A stretch of 64,000 nucleotides of DNA, taken from positions 62,001 to 126,000 of the forward strand of contig CAVSZY010000007.1 of the NCBI GenBank assembly GCA_963732585.1, in the 5' to 3' direction. The DNA comes from WLMZ01 sp963732585. GTDB lineage: Bacteria; Actinomycetota; Acidimicrobiia; Acidimicrobiales; Ilumatobacteraceae. The translations under genes and the position numbers were made by a program. The notes beneath the pieces were generated by a model. That model saw only the letters and a list, made by a program, of their open reading frames with translations, was not told where the DNA came from and did not search any database. Positions 42,106 to 50,766 of the stretch are shown one piece after another (position 1 is the stretch's first letter; every line of letters begins with the position of its first letter).

Positions 42106-43326
42106 ATGAATGAGTCGTTTGACGTGGTGGTTGTCGGTGCTGGCATCGTCGGATTGGCCACGGCGCGGGCGTTGTTGCAGCACCGCAATGACTTACGTAT
42201 TGCGGTGCTCGATAAGGAGATGTCGATCGCTGGGCATCAAACCGGACGCAACTCGGGGGTGATCCATGCGGGCGTGTATTACCCGCCCGGTTCGGACAAG
42301 GCGATGCTGTGCACGACCGGGCGTCGGCAGTTGATCAACTTTTGTCGTGAGTTCGATGTGCCATATGCCCTGTGCGGAAAATTGGTGCTGGCTACAGACG
42401 ACACCGAGCGAACACGGCTGATGGAGTTGCATCGCCGTTGCCAGGCCAACGGGATTGACGTCGACGTGGTCGGGCCACAACGGATCGCCGAGCTAGAGCC
42501 GCACGCCGTCGGCGTGGCCGCGCTGCATGTTCGCGACACGGGAATCGTCGATTTCCCGGCGATGTGCGCAGTGCTGGCCTCGCAGATCACAGGCTTTCGC
42601 GGTCAACTGTTGCTCGGAACCGCGGTGCTCGCTGGGCGAGAGATCGACGGCAGGCTGCTCATCGAGACCACCTCGGGGGAGATTCGAAGTCGGGCACTGG
42701 TCAACTGTGCGGGGCTGCAGGCCGATCGAGTTGCCCGCGCGATCGGTGGGCCCTCGGCGGCAAACGGCTTGATGATCGTGCCGTTTCGAGGCGAATATTT
42801 CGAAGTGCAGCCGACCAAGCGCCACCTGGTCAAGGCGCTGATCTATCCCGTCCCCGACCCGCAATTCCCGTTTCTCGGGGTGCATCTCACAAGATCGATC
42901 CACGGTGGTATCCATGTCGGCCCCAACGCCGTGTTGGCGCTGGCTCGCGAAGGATATTCGTGGCGGCGGATCGTGCCCAGCGATGTTCGCGAGACACTCG
43001 GGTTTCCCGGCATGCGGCGGCTTGCCAAGCAGCATTGGCGATACGGGGCAAGCGAGGTTGCTCGTTCGCTGAGCCGACGTCGATTCGCTGCCTCTCTGGC
43101 CAGACTTGTGCCCGAAGTGACCGCCGCCGATTTGATTCCGGCGGCATCTGGGGTGCGCGCCCAGGCGATCGACGCGCAAGGCAAGCTGGTGCAGGATTTC
43201 GCCTTTGGCTCGTCGAACGGCGGAAGGGCATTGCACGTACTCAACGCGCCGTCGCCGGCCGCGACCGCCTCGCTGGCGATCGGCGAACGAATTGCCGCGG
43301 AGATGTTGCTGCGTATCCAGAACTGA
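42106..43326 (+). CDS. lhgO: L-2-hydroxyglutarate oxidase family FAD enzyme
   Basis: A 406-residue DAO-fold flavoprotein. It has an FAD motif VVVVGAGIVGLATARALL, the LhgO/L2HGDH hallmark AGHQTGRNSGVIHAGVYYPPGS, CRGKLVLA-like CGKLVLATDD, RIAELEP, GIVDFPAMCAVL, VPFRGEYFEV, YPVPDPQFPFLGVHLTRSIHGG and HVLNAPSPAATASLAIGE. It oxidises L-2-hydroxyglutarate to 2-oxoglutarate, repairing a metabolic side product. ATG at 42106. Its place inside the polysaccharide region seems incidental. Confidence 0.92.
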   Translation: MNESFDVVVVGAGIVGLATARALLQHRNDLRIAVLDKEMSIAGHQTGRNSGVIHAGVYYPPGSDKAMLCTTGRRQLINFCREFDVPYALCGKLVLATDDTERTRLMELHRRCQANGIDVDVVGPQRIAELEPHAVGVAALHVRDTGIVDFPAMCAVLASQITGFRGQLLLGTAVLAGREIDGRLLIETTSGEIRSRALVNCAGLQADRVARAIGGPSAANGLMIVPFRGEYFEVQPTKRHLVKALIYPVPDPQFPFLGVHLTRSIHGGIHVGPNAVLALAREGYSWRRIVPSDVRETLGFPGMRRLAKQHWRYGASEVARSLSRRRFAASLARLVPEVTAADLIPAASGVRAQAIDAQGKLVQDFAFGSSNGGRALHVLNAPSPAATASLAIGERIAAEMLLRIQN

Positions 43327-43356
43327 TCGCAGACAGGCCGGTAGGGTTGCGACCTG

Positions 43357-44109
43357 ATGAATGCAAGAACTAAACGCGCATCGTTTGACGAAGCGGATGC
43401 AGCGTTGGAGCTGACGCTCGAAGAACTTGATCAGGGTGTACCCAACTACAACGAGTGGTTGCGGTCGCTCGTCGCCCCCGCGGCGGTTGGAACCGTTCTC
43501 GAAGTCGGTGCCGGGATGGGAACCTTTTCGCTCGCCCTGCTGCGAACGGCCGACAAGGTGGTCGCCGTCGAACCATCGACCCGCTGCGCGACGGCGCTCC
43601 TCGAGCTGAGCGAGACCGAAGAACGTCTGCAGACGGTTCACGGCTACGCGATCGACGCTGCGGCCTTCGGACCGTTCGATGGCGCCGTGATGTCCAACGT
43701 GCTCGAGCACATCGATGATGACGTCGCCACGCTGAAAGAACTCGCCGGGATGATCCGAATCGGCGGGCAGATTGCGGTTCTGAGCCCGGCGTTTCAGGTG
43801 TTGATGAGCGACTTCGATCGTGCCATCGGGCACGTTCGCCGCTACCGCAAGAAAGATCTCTGCGCTCGCTTTCGCGCCGCTGGTTTGGAGATCGTCGACG
43901 CCCGCTACGTGAACATGCCCGGCTTCTTTGCCTGGTTACTGATCGCTCGGATGCTGCGCAAACGGCCAACTCACCATCATTTGAGCACGTTGTATGACCG
44001 GGTTGTGGTGCCTCCCGTTCGGCGAATCGAGAATCTCATTCGTCCTCCGTTCGGGCAGTCTGTGCTCGTTATCGGCCGGGTACCGGAAACGCGAGTCGCT
44101 GATGCATAA
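43357..44109 (+). CDS. Class I SAM-dependent methyltransferase
   Basis: A 250-residue methyltransferase. SAM motif I is VLEVGAGMGTFSLALL and motif II is VVAVEPSTRC. Motif IV/post is GAVMSNVLEHIDDDVATLKELAGMIRIGGQIAVLSPAFQ. The C-terminal hydrophobic segment GFFAWLLIARMLRKR may touch the membrane. It overlaps the next GT2 gene by eight bases. Pairs of this kind of methyltransferase with a polyprenyl-phosphate GT2 are common in surface glycan loci; the acceptor is unknown. Confidence 0.85.
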   Translation: MNARTKRASFDEADAALELTLEELDQGVPNYNEWLRSLVAPAAVGTVLEVGAGMGTFSLALLRTADKVVAVEPSTRCATALLELSETEERLQTVHGYAIDAAAFGPFDGAVMSNVLEHIDDDVATLKELAGMIRIGGQIAVLSPAFQVLMSDFDRAIGHVRRYRKKDLCARFRAAGLEIVDARYVNMPGFFAWLLIARMLRKRPTHHHLSTLYDRVVVPPVRRIENLIRPPFGQSVLVIGRVPETRVADA

Positions 44110-44878
44110 AGCCGAGCGGCGCGGCGCCGAGGTTCGAGTGCTCAGCGTCGTCATGCCCGCCTACAACGAGCAGAACACCATCGCTGAGATGGTCACAGCG
44201 GTGCTCGAATCTCCGTACACGGCGGAGCTGCTGATCATCGATGATGCTTCCAGTGACAAGACGGTGGAAATCGTCGAGACGATCGATGACCCGCGGGTGC
44301 GGTTGCTACGACAAGATCTGAACCAGGGCAAGGGCGCAGCGATTCGCCGCGGATTTGCCGAGGCGACGATGCCGTTCGTCATTGTCCAAGATGCTGATCT
44401 CGAGTACGACCCCGCCGACTACGGCCAGATCATGGCGCCGCTGCTCGATGGGCGTGCCGACGTCGTCTTCGGGTCGCGATTTCTCACCGATCGTCCCCAC
44501 CGCGTGCTCTACTACTGGCACTCCGTTGGCAATCGGTTCCTGACAATGCTGTCGAACATGTTCACCAACCTCAATATCAGCGACATGGAAACCTGTTACA
44601 AGGCCTTTCGGCGGGAGGTGTTGGCCTCGTTCGAGCTCGAAGAAGATCGATTCGGGATCGAGCCCGAGATGACCGCCAAGATTGCTCGTGGCAAATGGCG
44701 GGTCTACGAGGTTGGGATTTCGTACTCGGCGCGCACCTACGACGAAGGCAAGAAGATCGGCTGGCGAGACGGCATTCGTGCAGTCTTCTGCATCGTGGCC
44801 TACTCTGGCTTTGGGTCGCGATGGCGGGTAAAACGGTTTGAGCCTGCAGTGCGATGGCTGACGAAGTCGAGGGCCTGA
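44102..44878 (+). CDS. GT2 glycosyltransferase, dolichyl/polyprenyl-phosphate sugar synthase type
   Basis: A 258-residue GT-A enzyme. It has LSVVMPAYNEQNTIAEMV, LLIIDDASSDKTVEIV, NQGKGAAIRRGFAEA, VIVQDADLEYDPADYGQIM (DxD) and VFGSRFLTD. Further on it has DMETCYKAFRREVL and VYEVGISYSARTYDEGKKIGWRDG. It resembles enzymes that charge polyprenyl phosphate with glucose or mannose. The GT-C-like membrane proteins next door could use such lipid-linked donors. ATG 44102. Confidence 0.9.
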   Translation: MHKAERRGAEVRVLSVVMPAYNEQNTIAEMVTAVLESPYTAELLIIDDASSDKTVEIVETIDDPRVRLLRQDLNQGKGAAIRRGFAEATMPFVIVQDADLEYDPADYGQIMAPLLDGRADVVFGSRFLTDRPHRVLYYWHSVGNRFLTMLSNMFTNLNISDMETCYKAFRREVLASFELEEDRFGIEPEMTAKIARGKWRVYEVGISYSARTYDEGKKIGWRDGIRAVFCIVAYSGFGSRWRVKRFEPAVRWLTKSRA

Positions 44879-46542
44879 CAGGCCAGCGGCACCCATTCGG
44901 TCGGCGAACGGGCTGGCGAACAGGTCGTCGGACGCCCGTGCCGTGGCCGTTGGCTGCCTGGATGCTCGGTGCGGTGGCCTTTTTCCACCGCTCGTTCTTC
45001 TCCGCGTTCGACCTACTCGGCGGCGACGCCGGCGACACCCGCCTGTACGTGTACCTCCAGGAGCACTGGCTGAACGTGCTGCGCGGCGACGTCTCGTGGA
45101 CCTCGCCAGCGATGTTTTACCCGGCCAAGGGCACCCTCGGGTTCAGCGACACCTCGCTGTTGAATAGCGTCTTCTACATACCGCTGCGAGCGGTCGGCGC
45201 AGACCCGTTCCTCGCCTTTCAATGGACGTTGGTCGCACTGAGCGCAGTCGGATTCGCCAGCGCTTACCGGGTGCTTCGTAGCCATTTCGGCCTCGCGCTG
45301 TTACCGGCATGCCTGATGGCCGCCTCCTTTGCTTTCGCCAACGGATTGGCTGTCAAGGTCGGCCACCCGCAACTGCTGGCGATCCATTGGGTTGCGCTAG
45401 CGGCGATGGTCACGACGGAGGGTGTCGGACGCCGTGGACGGCGTCGTGCGGTGCTGCTCGCTTGCGGCGGGGCCTTGTTCGGATTGGCGATGTACTCCGC
45501 GTACTACATCGCATGGTTCGCCTTGTTCGCCACCGTGGTGACGTCTCTGTGGTGGACGTCGATGTGGCTCTGGTCGCAGCGGCGCCTCGGCGCCGAGCAG
45601 GTGTGGGCCGTTGTCGTCTCGCAGCGGGGGGCGTTCGGTTCGTGGTTGGGTGGTTTCGCGGTGGCGATGGCCCCGTTCGCCATCACCTACCTGCCCGTGC
45701 TCGGCCGCAACGGTGGCCGGGAATACGCCGAGGTCGTTTCGTTGGCGCCACGGCCGGGTGACGTAGTCAACCTCGGCAACGACAACCTGTTGTGGAGCGG
45801 CCTGTTGCGCCAAGGCTTGTCGACATCGAGACTCGCCAATGTCGAGGTGTCGGTGGCGGCCACGCCGTTGCTGATGATCGCCGCCGTCGTCATCGCCGTG
45901 CTCGCTGTGCGATCGCGACCTCCTGGCCGCGGTCGTGCGCTGGCGGCTTGCGCGCTCGCGGCGTCGGCCGTCACGGTCACCCTGCTTCCGGTGCAGTTCG
46001 GATGGGGGAGCATGTGGCAGCTCATTCGCCTGGTGCCAGGCGCAGTGGCGATCCGCGCCAGCGGCAGGATCCTGCTCATTGCTACACCGTTGGCCTTGTT
46101 GGCGATCGCCGCCGCGTGGCCGGCAGTGGCAACAAGTCGGCGCCGCAGCGCCGCGCTGTCGCTCACTCTTGCGCTTGTCGCATTCGAGCAGCTCAACCGA
46201 TCCAACAACTACTTCGTCGACCGCTCGGAGGAGATTCGGGCGTTGATCATCGCGCCCCCGCCGCCCGCTGAGTGCTCGGCGATGTACATCGTGCTGCCGG
46301 CGGGATCGACGACGCCTTACTACGAGGCCGACATTGATGCCATGTTGCTCGCGCAGCACTTTGGGATTGCCACAGTCAACGGCTACTCCGGCCAGCTCCC
46401 GCAGGGCTATGCGCCGTACGACCCCGCCGCCAACGGATACGCGGAAGCGATCGACAGCTGGTTAGCAGGGCGTGGGGTCACCGCCGGGGTGTGCAGCTAC
46501 GACGCGTCGACTGCCACGTGGTCGATGCGGGCCGCAGGCTGA
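44854..46542 (+). CDS. GT-C-like multispanning membrane protein
   Basis: A 562-residue protein with about ten to twelve hydrophobic segments. A likely extracytoplasmic Asp pair follows the first span (LLGGDAGDTRLYVYLQEHW), reminiscent of the DD/DE site of GT-C glycosyltransferases that use polyprenyl-phosphate sugars. A soluble C-terminal part with LPAGSTTPYYEADIDAM and GYSGQLPQGY resembles the tail of bacterial membrane mannosyl/arabinosyl-type transferases. It overlaps the GT2 gene by 25 bp at its start and the minus-strand gene by 46 bp at its end. The function is inferred. Confidence 0.72.
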   Translation: MADEVEGLTGQRHPFGRRTGWRTGRRTPVPWPLAAWMLGAVAFFHRSFFSAFDLLGGDAGDTRLYVYLQEHWLNVLRGDVSWTSPAMFYPAKGTLGFSDTSLLNSVFYIPLRAVGADPFLAFQWTLVALSAVGFASAYRVLRSHFGLALLPACLMAASFAFANGLAVKVGHPQLLAIHWVALAAMVTTEGVGRRGRRRAVLLACGGALFGLAMYSAYYIAWFALFATVVTSLWWTSMWLWSQRRLGAEQVWAVVVSQRGAFGSWLGGFAVAMAPFAITYLPVLGRNGGREYAEVVSLAPRPGDVVNLGNDNLLWSGLLRQGLSTSRLANVEVSVAATPLLMIAAVVIAVLAVRSRPPGRGRALAACALAASAVTVTLLPVQFGWGSMWQLIRLVPGAVAIRASGRILLIATPLALLAIAAAWPAVATSRRRSAALSLTLALVAFEQLNRSNNYFVDRSEEIRALIIAPPPPAECSAMYIVLPAGSTTPYYEADIDAMLLAQHFGIATVNGYSGQLPQGYAPYDPAANGYAEAIDSWLAGRGVTAGVCSYDASTATWSMRAAG

Positions 46543-47915
46543 GCGGCCCGCCAGACCAGCAATCCGACGGCGATCGCCGCGCAGAGGCAAGCCAAGCCGG
46601 CAGGGGAGAACTGGCGCACCACGGTGTCGTCGAGCAATTGCGGTCGCAGCCGCCACATCTGGGCGTCGAGACACCGGAAATAGGTGTCCGGATCGCCGTA
46701 GATGTCGAGGCTGAGCCCGTCCGGGCAGCGCGCCGGTGCGGTGATCAGGCTGCGGATCGCCGGGTACCAGCGCCACGGCGCGCCGACCAGGGGCAAGGCC
46801 GCTCCCGCCGCGATCGCGCCCAACAGCCCTGAGACCGTACGCCGTGAACGCAACGCCTCCGCCCACGCGTCGCCGTACGCCGCGATGATGACGTACGTCG
46901 CTGCCGGCAAAATCGGCACGGCCAATCGGGGGCCGAAGGCGATCCATCCGAACGGCGCGAACCACATCGTCAGTCCGGCGAGAAAGCCGCCGACCGTGAT
47001 CGCCGCAGTTGCCGCAGTGACGGCGCCCGCTCGGTCGCCCCGGGCGAGCCGTCGCCCACCGGCGACAACGCCCGCGAGGATCACCACAGTGGCCAGTGGC
47101 CAGAACCAGGCGACACCTCCTGCAGGCGAGACCACGAGGGCGCCGAAGAACCGCAGCTGCTGGCGGATGTTCGGAGTCCGCAGCGCAGGGTTGAGGTAGA
47201 AGTCATTGCGCAGTGTCCCGAAGCGGAACACGTTGAACAACGCTGATGCGGCGACGCCTGCGAAGGCGCCACCGATGACAACAGCTGTGGTCCGCGCTGT
47301 CGGCAGCCAGCCGCGCACCGGTCGCGGCGCGGCGGCGAGGCAGAGCAGGACAGCGAACGGCGCCAACGTCTCCTTCCCGAGGCAGGCGATGGCGATCGCC
47401 GCTGCGGACACCAAATCCTGCCGTCGAGCGCTGACGCCGACCGCCACGAGCAGGGCCAGCGCGGCGAGTGGTTCTCCGAATCCAGCCGTGGCGTGGTAGG
47501 GCAGGGTAGACGCCACGACCGAGGCAGCCAGCAACGCGCCGAGGTGGCGGCGGTCGGCGAACAGCCTCCAGGCGACGACGATGATGCCCACCACGGCGCC
47601 GAAGTTGACTACCGCCAACGCTTTCAACACCGCGGCGTTGCCGAGACCGATGGCTAGAAACACCGAAGCCGGGATGTATTGCAGCAGCGGGTAGGGGTAC
47701 ACCGGGGCACCGTTGGCATCGCAGTTGACGAAGCGGCCGTCGGCGACGCAACGCAGCGCGTGCCGGGCGCCGAGAATGAGATTGTCAGTGTCACCGGTGG
47801 AGATGTTGCCCTTCGCTCTGGCGTCGATCAGCACGACGAGGGCGTAGAACGCGAGGAGCGCGAAGGCGATGGTCGTCACGGGGTAGCGTCTCGACAGGGC
47901 GAGCCTCACCGGCAT
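46497..47915 (-). CDS. GT-C-like multispanning membrane protein, opposite strand
   Basis: A 472-residue integral membrane protein starting MPVRLALSRRYPV at 47915. A first span is followed by RAKGNISTGDTDNLILGARH (Asp pair), VYPYPLLQYIPA and about ten more hydrophobic segments. The YPYPLLQY and lumenal Asp are typical of GT39/GT87-like transferases. A longer start at 48020 would overlap the divergent gene, so the inner ATG is preferred. It is convergent with the preceding protein, with a 46-bp overlap. Confidence 0.68.
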   Translation of the reverse strand: MPVRLALSRRYPVTTIAFALLAFYALVVLIDARAKGNISTGDTDNLILGARHALRCVADGRFVNCDANGAPVYPYPLLQYIPASVFLAIGLGNAAVLKALAVVNFGAVVGIIVVAWRLFADRRHLGALLAASVVASTLPYHATAGFGEPLAALALLVAVGVSARRQDLVSAAAIAIACLGKETLAPFAVLLCLAAAPRPVRGWLPTARTTAVVIGGAFAGVAASALFNVFRFGTLRNDFYLNPALRTPNIRQQLRFFGALVVSPAGGVAWFWPLATVVILAGVVAGGRRLARGDRAGAVTAATAAITVGGFLAGLTMWFAPFGWIAFGPRLAVPILPAATYVIIAAYGDAWAEALRSRRTVSGLLGAIAAGAALPLVGAPWRWYPAIRSLITAPARCPDGLSLDIYGDPDTYFRCLDAQMWRLRPQLLDDTVVRQFSPAGLACLCAAIAVGLLVWRAAQPAARIDHVAVDAS

Positions 47916-47955
47916 TCCCCGGTCGCTGGCATCGTCACTATTAATATCATCGAGA

Positions 47956-49563
47956 GTGAGAATACCGACGGCCGTCTGGCGTACCTGGGCATTGCTGCTC
48001 GCCGCCGGGTCGGCGGCCATGGTGTCGAAGGTCGTCCTCGACTTCGGTCGGGTGTACGTCTCCGAGGATCAGGCTCTGCTGTGGGCCGCCGGTCGCGACT
48101 GGGGACGGGCGATTTTCCGCCAACCGAACTTCTGGGGCCAGGCGTATGGAACGACGTTCGAGTCGATCCCGGCGGAGGTGCTGCGATGGTTTGGCGTCAG
48201 CTTTCGTACCGGGTTCCCGCTGGTGGTCGGAGCGATGAGCCTCGCCTGTTGGTGGCTGCCGGCCGGCGCCTGTTGGCGTCGGGGTCGCCGAGGGGCGGCC
48301 AGCGCGGCGCTCGCTTACCCGCTGTTGGCCTCCGCAGAGTTCGTCACCCTCCAGATGTCGTATGCCGCGGTCGCCGGGAGGCTGCTGATGGCAGGTGCGG
48401 TCACCTCGTTCATCCTGCTGGTCAACCGCAGGCGCGGCGTGGTCGTCGCTGCTGCTCTCGCCGGATTGGCGATCCTGTGGGACTCATCGGCGATGCTGCT
48501 CGGGGCGCCGCTGGCGGTCGCCCTCGTCGCGGCCGTCGCCGCCGATTGGCGGTTCTGGCGCGGCGCTCACTGGCGCAGGCTGGCGGCTGCGCTGTGTATC
48601 GCCGCCGGACCGGCCGTCATGTGGCTCGCGCTGGTCAAGCTCTGGTACTGGCGGCATCCCGACGAAGTTCTGCACCCGGCGCCCGATCTCAACCCGGGGT
48701 GGGGCACGTTGTCGTTGAACCTCTCGCATCCGACACGCCATTTCAGCGATCTCGCGCCGGAGCTGTTGCGGCACCCGGCGACGATCCTCACCGCGGCGGT
48801 GGCGATGGTCGTCATCGCCGCCTCGCTTCGCGCCTGGGTTGGGCTGGCCGCGGTGCTGGTGACGGCGGCGACGGTGATCGTTGCGCTGTCGCTGCCGCGA
48901 TCAGCCGACGGGCTGGAGTCGATCTATTTGCCGCCGTCCAGGGTGCTGCTGGCGTTGCCGCTGGCGATGTGGTTGTGCGCATTTCTGATCGCCGAAGCGT
49001 CACCGCGTCGCTCCGTCGGTGAACACTCGGCGCCCGCTCGCCGGTCGGAGCTGCTGGTCTGCCTCGCCGCGGTGGGCCTCGTCGCTGGCACGATGTCCGT
49101 TCGGGTGGTGACGTGGGAGGACCGCTTCGGAGGGATCGAGCAGCGCGCGCTGGACGAGCAGCGCTACCCGCTGACATCGACGGACGCGCTTGCCGCGCAG
49201 TGCCGCCGCACTGCCGACGTCGCCCGATACACCGGTGCCGAGTTCGCGCTCTTCGAGTTCCGGACCTCCGCCTATGGGTGTGCAGGACTGTTCGTCGAAC
49301 CGATCACGGTGTTCACATCCTACGAGCGGCGGGCGTGGGTGCTGCACGGCGCCGACGACGCCGATCGCTCGACGGCAATGCTGGTCGTCGGTACGCCAGC
49401 CGACTGTTCGGTCGCCGACCTACGATGCGACGTTCCGTACCCCGACATCCAAGTCGTGTGGCTGCCTGCCGGGGTCAGTCCGCTGGATGCCGCGGTGGCC
49501 CTTGGCGCCAGCGTTCGGCCGTATTGCCGCGGGGACGATTCGGTGATCGACAAGCGCTGCTAG
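47956..49563 (+). CDS. Large multispanning membrane protein, GT-C-like
   Basis: A 535-residue membrane protein. After the first span it has VYVSEDQALLWAAGRDWGRAIFRQPNFWGQAYGTTFE (E/D near a Trp-rich loop), then about nine more hydrophobic segments and a soluble tail of about 160 residues. The tail is rich in Cys, for example CRRTADVARY, YGCAGLF, DCSVADLRCDVPYP and VRPYCRG, so disulfides outside the cell are likely. No family is recognised with certainty; a glycosyltransferase or glycan-modifying role is inferred from layout. GTG start. Confidence 0.65.
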   Translation: MRIPTAVWRTWALLLAAGSAAMVSKVVLDFGRVYVSEDQALLWAAGRDWGRAIFRQPNFWGQAYGTTFESIPAEVLRWFGVSFRTGFPLVVGAMSLACWWLPAGACWRRGRRGAASAALAYPLLASAEFVTLQMSYAAVAGRLLMAGAVTSFILLVNRRRGVVVAAALAGLAILWDSSAMLLGAPLAVALVAAVAADWRFWRGAHWRRLAAALCIAAGPAVMWLALVKLWYWRHPDEVLHPAPDLNPGWGTLSLNLSHPTRHFSDLAPELLRHPATILTAAVAMVVIAASLRAWVGLAAVLVTAATVIVALSLPRSADGLESIYLPPSRVLLALPLAMWLCAFLIAEASPRRSVGEHSAPARRSELLVCLAAVGLVAGTMSVRVVTWEDRFGGIEQRALDEQRYPLTSTDALAAQCRRTADVARYTGAEFALFEFRTSAYGCAGLFVEPITVFTSYERRAWVLHGADDADRSTAMLVVGTPADCSVADLRCDVPYPDIQVVWLPAGVSPLDAAVALGASVRPYCRGDDSVIDKRC

Positions 49564-49572
49564 ATTGCTGGC

Positions 49573-50745
49573 GTGCGCACCTCAGGCGTGGTCGGCAAGA
49601 CCGTGGTCATGGCCCGATCGCTACCGAGCTTGTTCCGGCGGATGACCCACGGCGAGCAGCGAATCGACCAGCAAGCCGAGGCGATCGAAGCGCTTCAACG
49701 GCGCCTCGAGCAGCTTTCGCAGGAGAATCGGCAGCTGGCCCTGATGGCCGAGAATACGCTCGTGCGCCGCCTTGATGCGGCCATCGAGACCTCCGCCGAG
49801 TCGGTGCGTTCACAGGCCCAGAGCCATGCCGACGCAGCGTCGGCGGCGGCTGCGGAACAGGTCAGGCGCGCCGCGCACGCGCACGCCGAGGCCGCAGCCG
49901 ATGCCGTTCTAGCCACGGTCCGTGCGCACGCCGACTCTGGCGACGGCGACGTCCGACGCGAGCTGAGCGATGCCGTTGCCGCGTTGCGCCGTGAGCTGCG
50001 CCGGTCGGTGTCGTTACCTCCTGCTGGTGCCCCGGCCACGTCAGCCACGCTGGCTGGCGCCACGGTGCACGACACGGCGGCGGTCCCAGACGACTTCTAC
50101 ATCGCGCTCGAGGACCGTTTCCGTGGATCCCCCGAACTCGTCGCCAGCCGTCAACGGCACTATCTGCCCTACGTCACGGAGGCGACCGCCGCGGGCGGGT
50201 CTGTTCTCGACATCGGTTGTGGACGCGGGGAATGGTTGGCGATCCTCGCTGGCGCGGGCATCGAAGCCTCGGGGATCGACACCAACCTGGCGACGGTCGT
50301 CGAGGCTGTTGAGGCCGGCCATCGGGTCGTCCAGGCCGATGCCATCGGCTACCTGCGTTCCTGCCCGGACGACTCGCTTGCGGTGGTGACGATGTTCCAG
50401 GTCGTCGAGCACCTCGAATTCGGTGACCTTCTGACGGTATTCGGCGAGGTGCTGCGAACGCTCGCGCCGGGTGGCGTGATGATCGCCGAGACCCCGAACG
50501 GCGCCAACCTGCGGGTCGGCGCCACGACCTTCTGGCTCGACCCGACGCACCGCCGCCCGCTGCACCCGGAACTCCTCGGTTTCGTGGCCAGCTACTGCGG
50601 TTTTGGTCGGATCGAGGGGATCTATGCCAACCGCCTCGGGCCGCAGCGGAGCGGATTCCTCGGCGATGCCCCCGGTCAGGCATTGGCAGAGCTCTCCGAA
50701 GCCGTCGATGGACCCGGCGATTTCTGTCTCGTGGCCTACAAGTAG
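49573..50745 (+). CDS. Coiled-coil plus SAM methyltransferase
   Basis: A 390-residue two-part protein. Residues 25-145 are an Ala/Glu/Arg-rich heptad region (QQAEAIEALQRRLEQLSQEN onward). A short Pro/Ala linker and FYIALEDRFRGS lead to a class I methyltransferase with motif I VLDIGCGRGEWLAILA (211-226). The methyltransferase continues with FQVVEHLEFGDLLTVFGEVLRTLAPGGVMIAETPN and TFWLDPTHRRPLHPELLGF. The methyltransferase resembles O-antigen chain-end methylases (WbdD-type), which pair a methyltransferase with a coiled coil that sets chain length. Here the order of the two parts is reversed. It is convergent with the GT4 gene. Confidence 0.85.
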   Translation: MRTSGVVGKTVVMARSLPSLFRRMTHGEQRIDQQAEAIEALQRRLEQLSQENRQLALMAENTLVRRLDAAIETSAESVRSQAQSHADAASAAAAEQVRRAAHAHAEAAADAVLATVRAHADSGDGDVRRELSDAVAALRRELRRSVSLPPAGAPATSATLAGATVHDTAAVPDDFYIALEDRFRGSPELVASRQRHYLPYVTEATAAGGSVLDIGCGRGEWLAILAGAGIEASGIDTNLATVVEAVEAGHRVVQADAIGYLRSCPDDSLAVVTMFQVVEHLEFGDLLTVFGEVLRTLAPGGVMIAETPNGANLRVGATTFWLDPTHRRPLHPELLGFVASYCGFGRIEGIYANRLGPQRSGFLGDAPGQALAELSEAVDGPGDFCLVAYK

Positions 50746-50766
50746 CCGTCGTCCAACATCGCAGCT

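Noticed and set aside
42493..43833. Minus-strand frame of about 446 codons
   Set aside because: Overlaps lhgO and the methyltransferase, both supported by family motifs.
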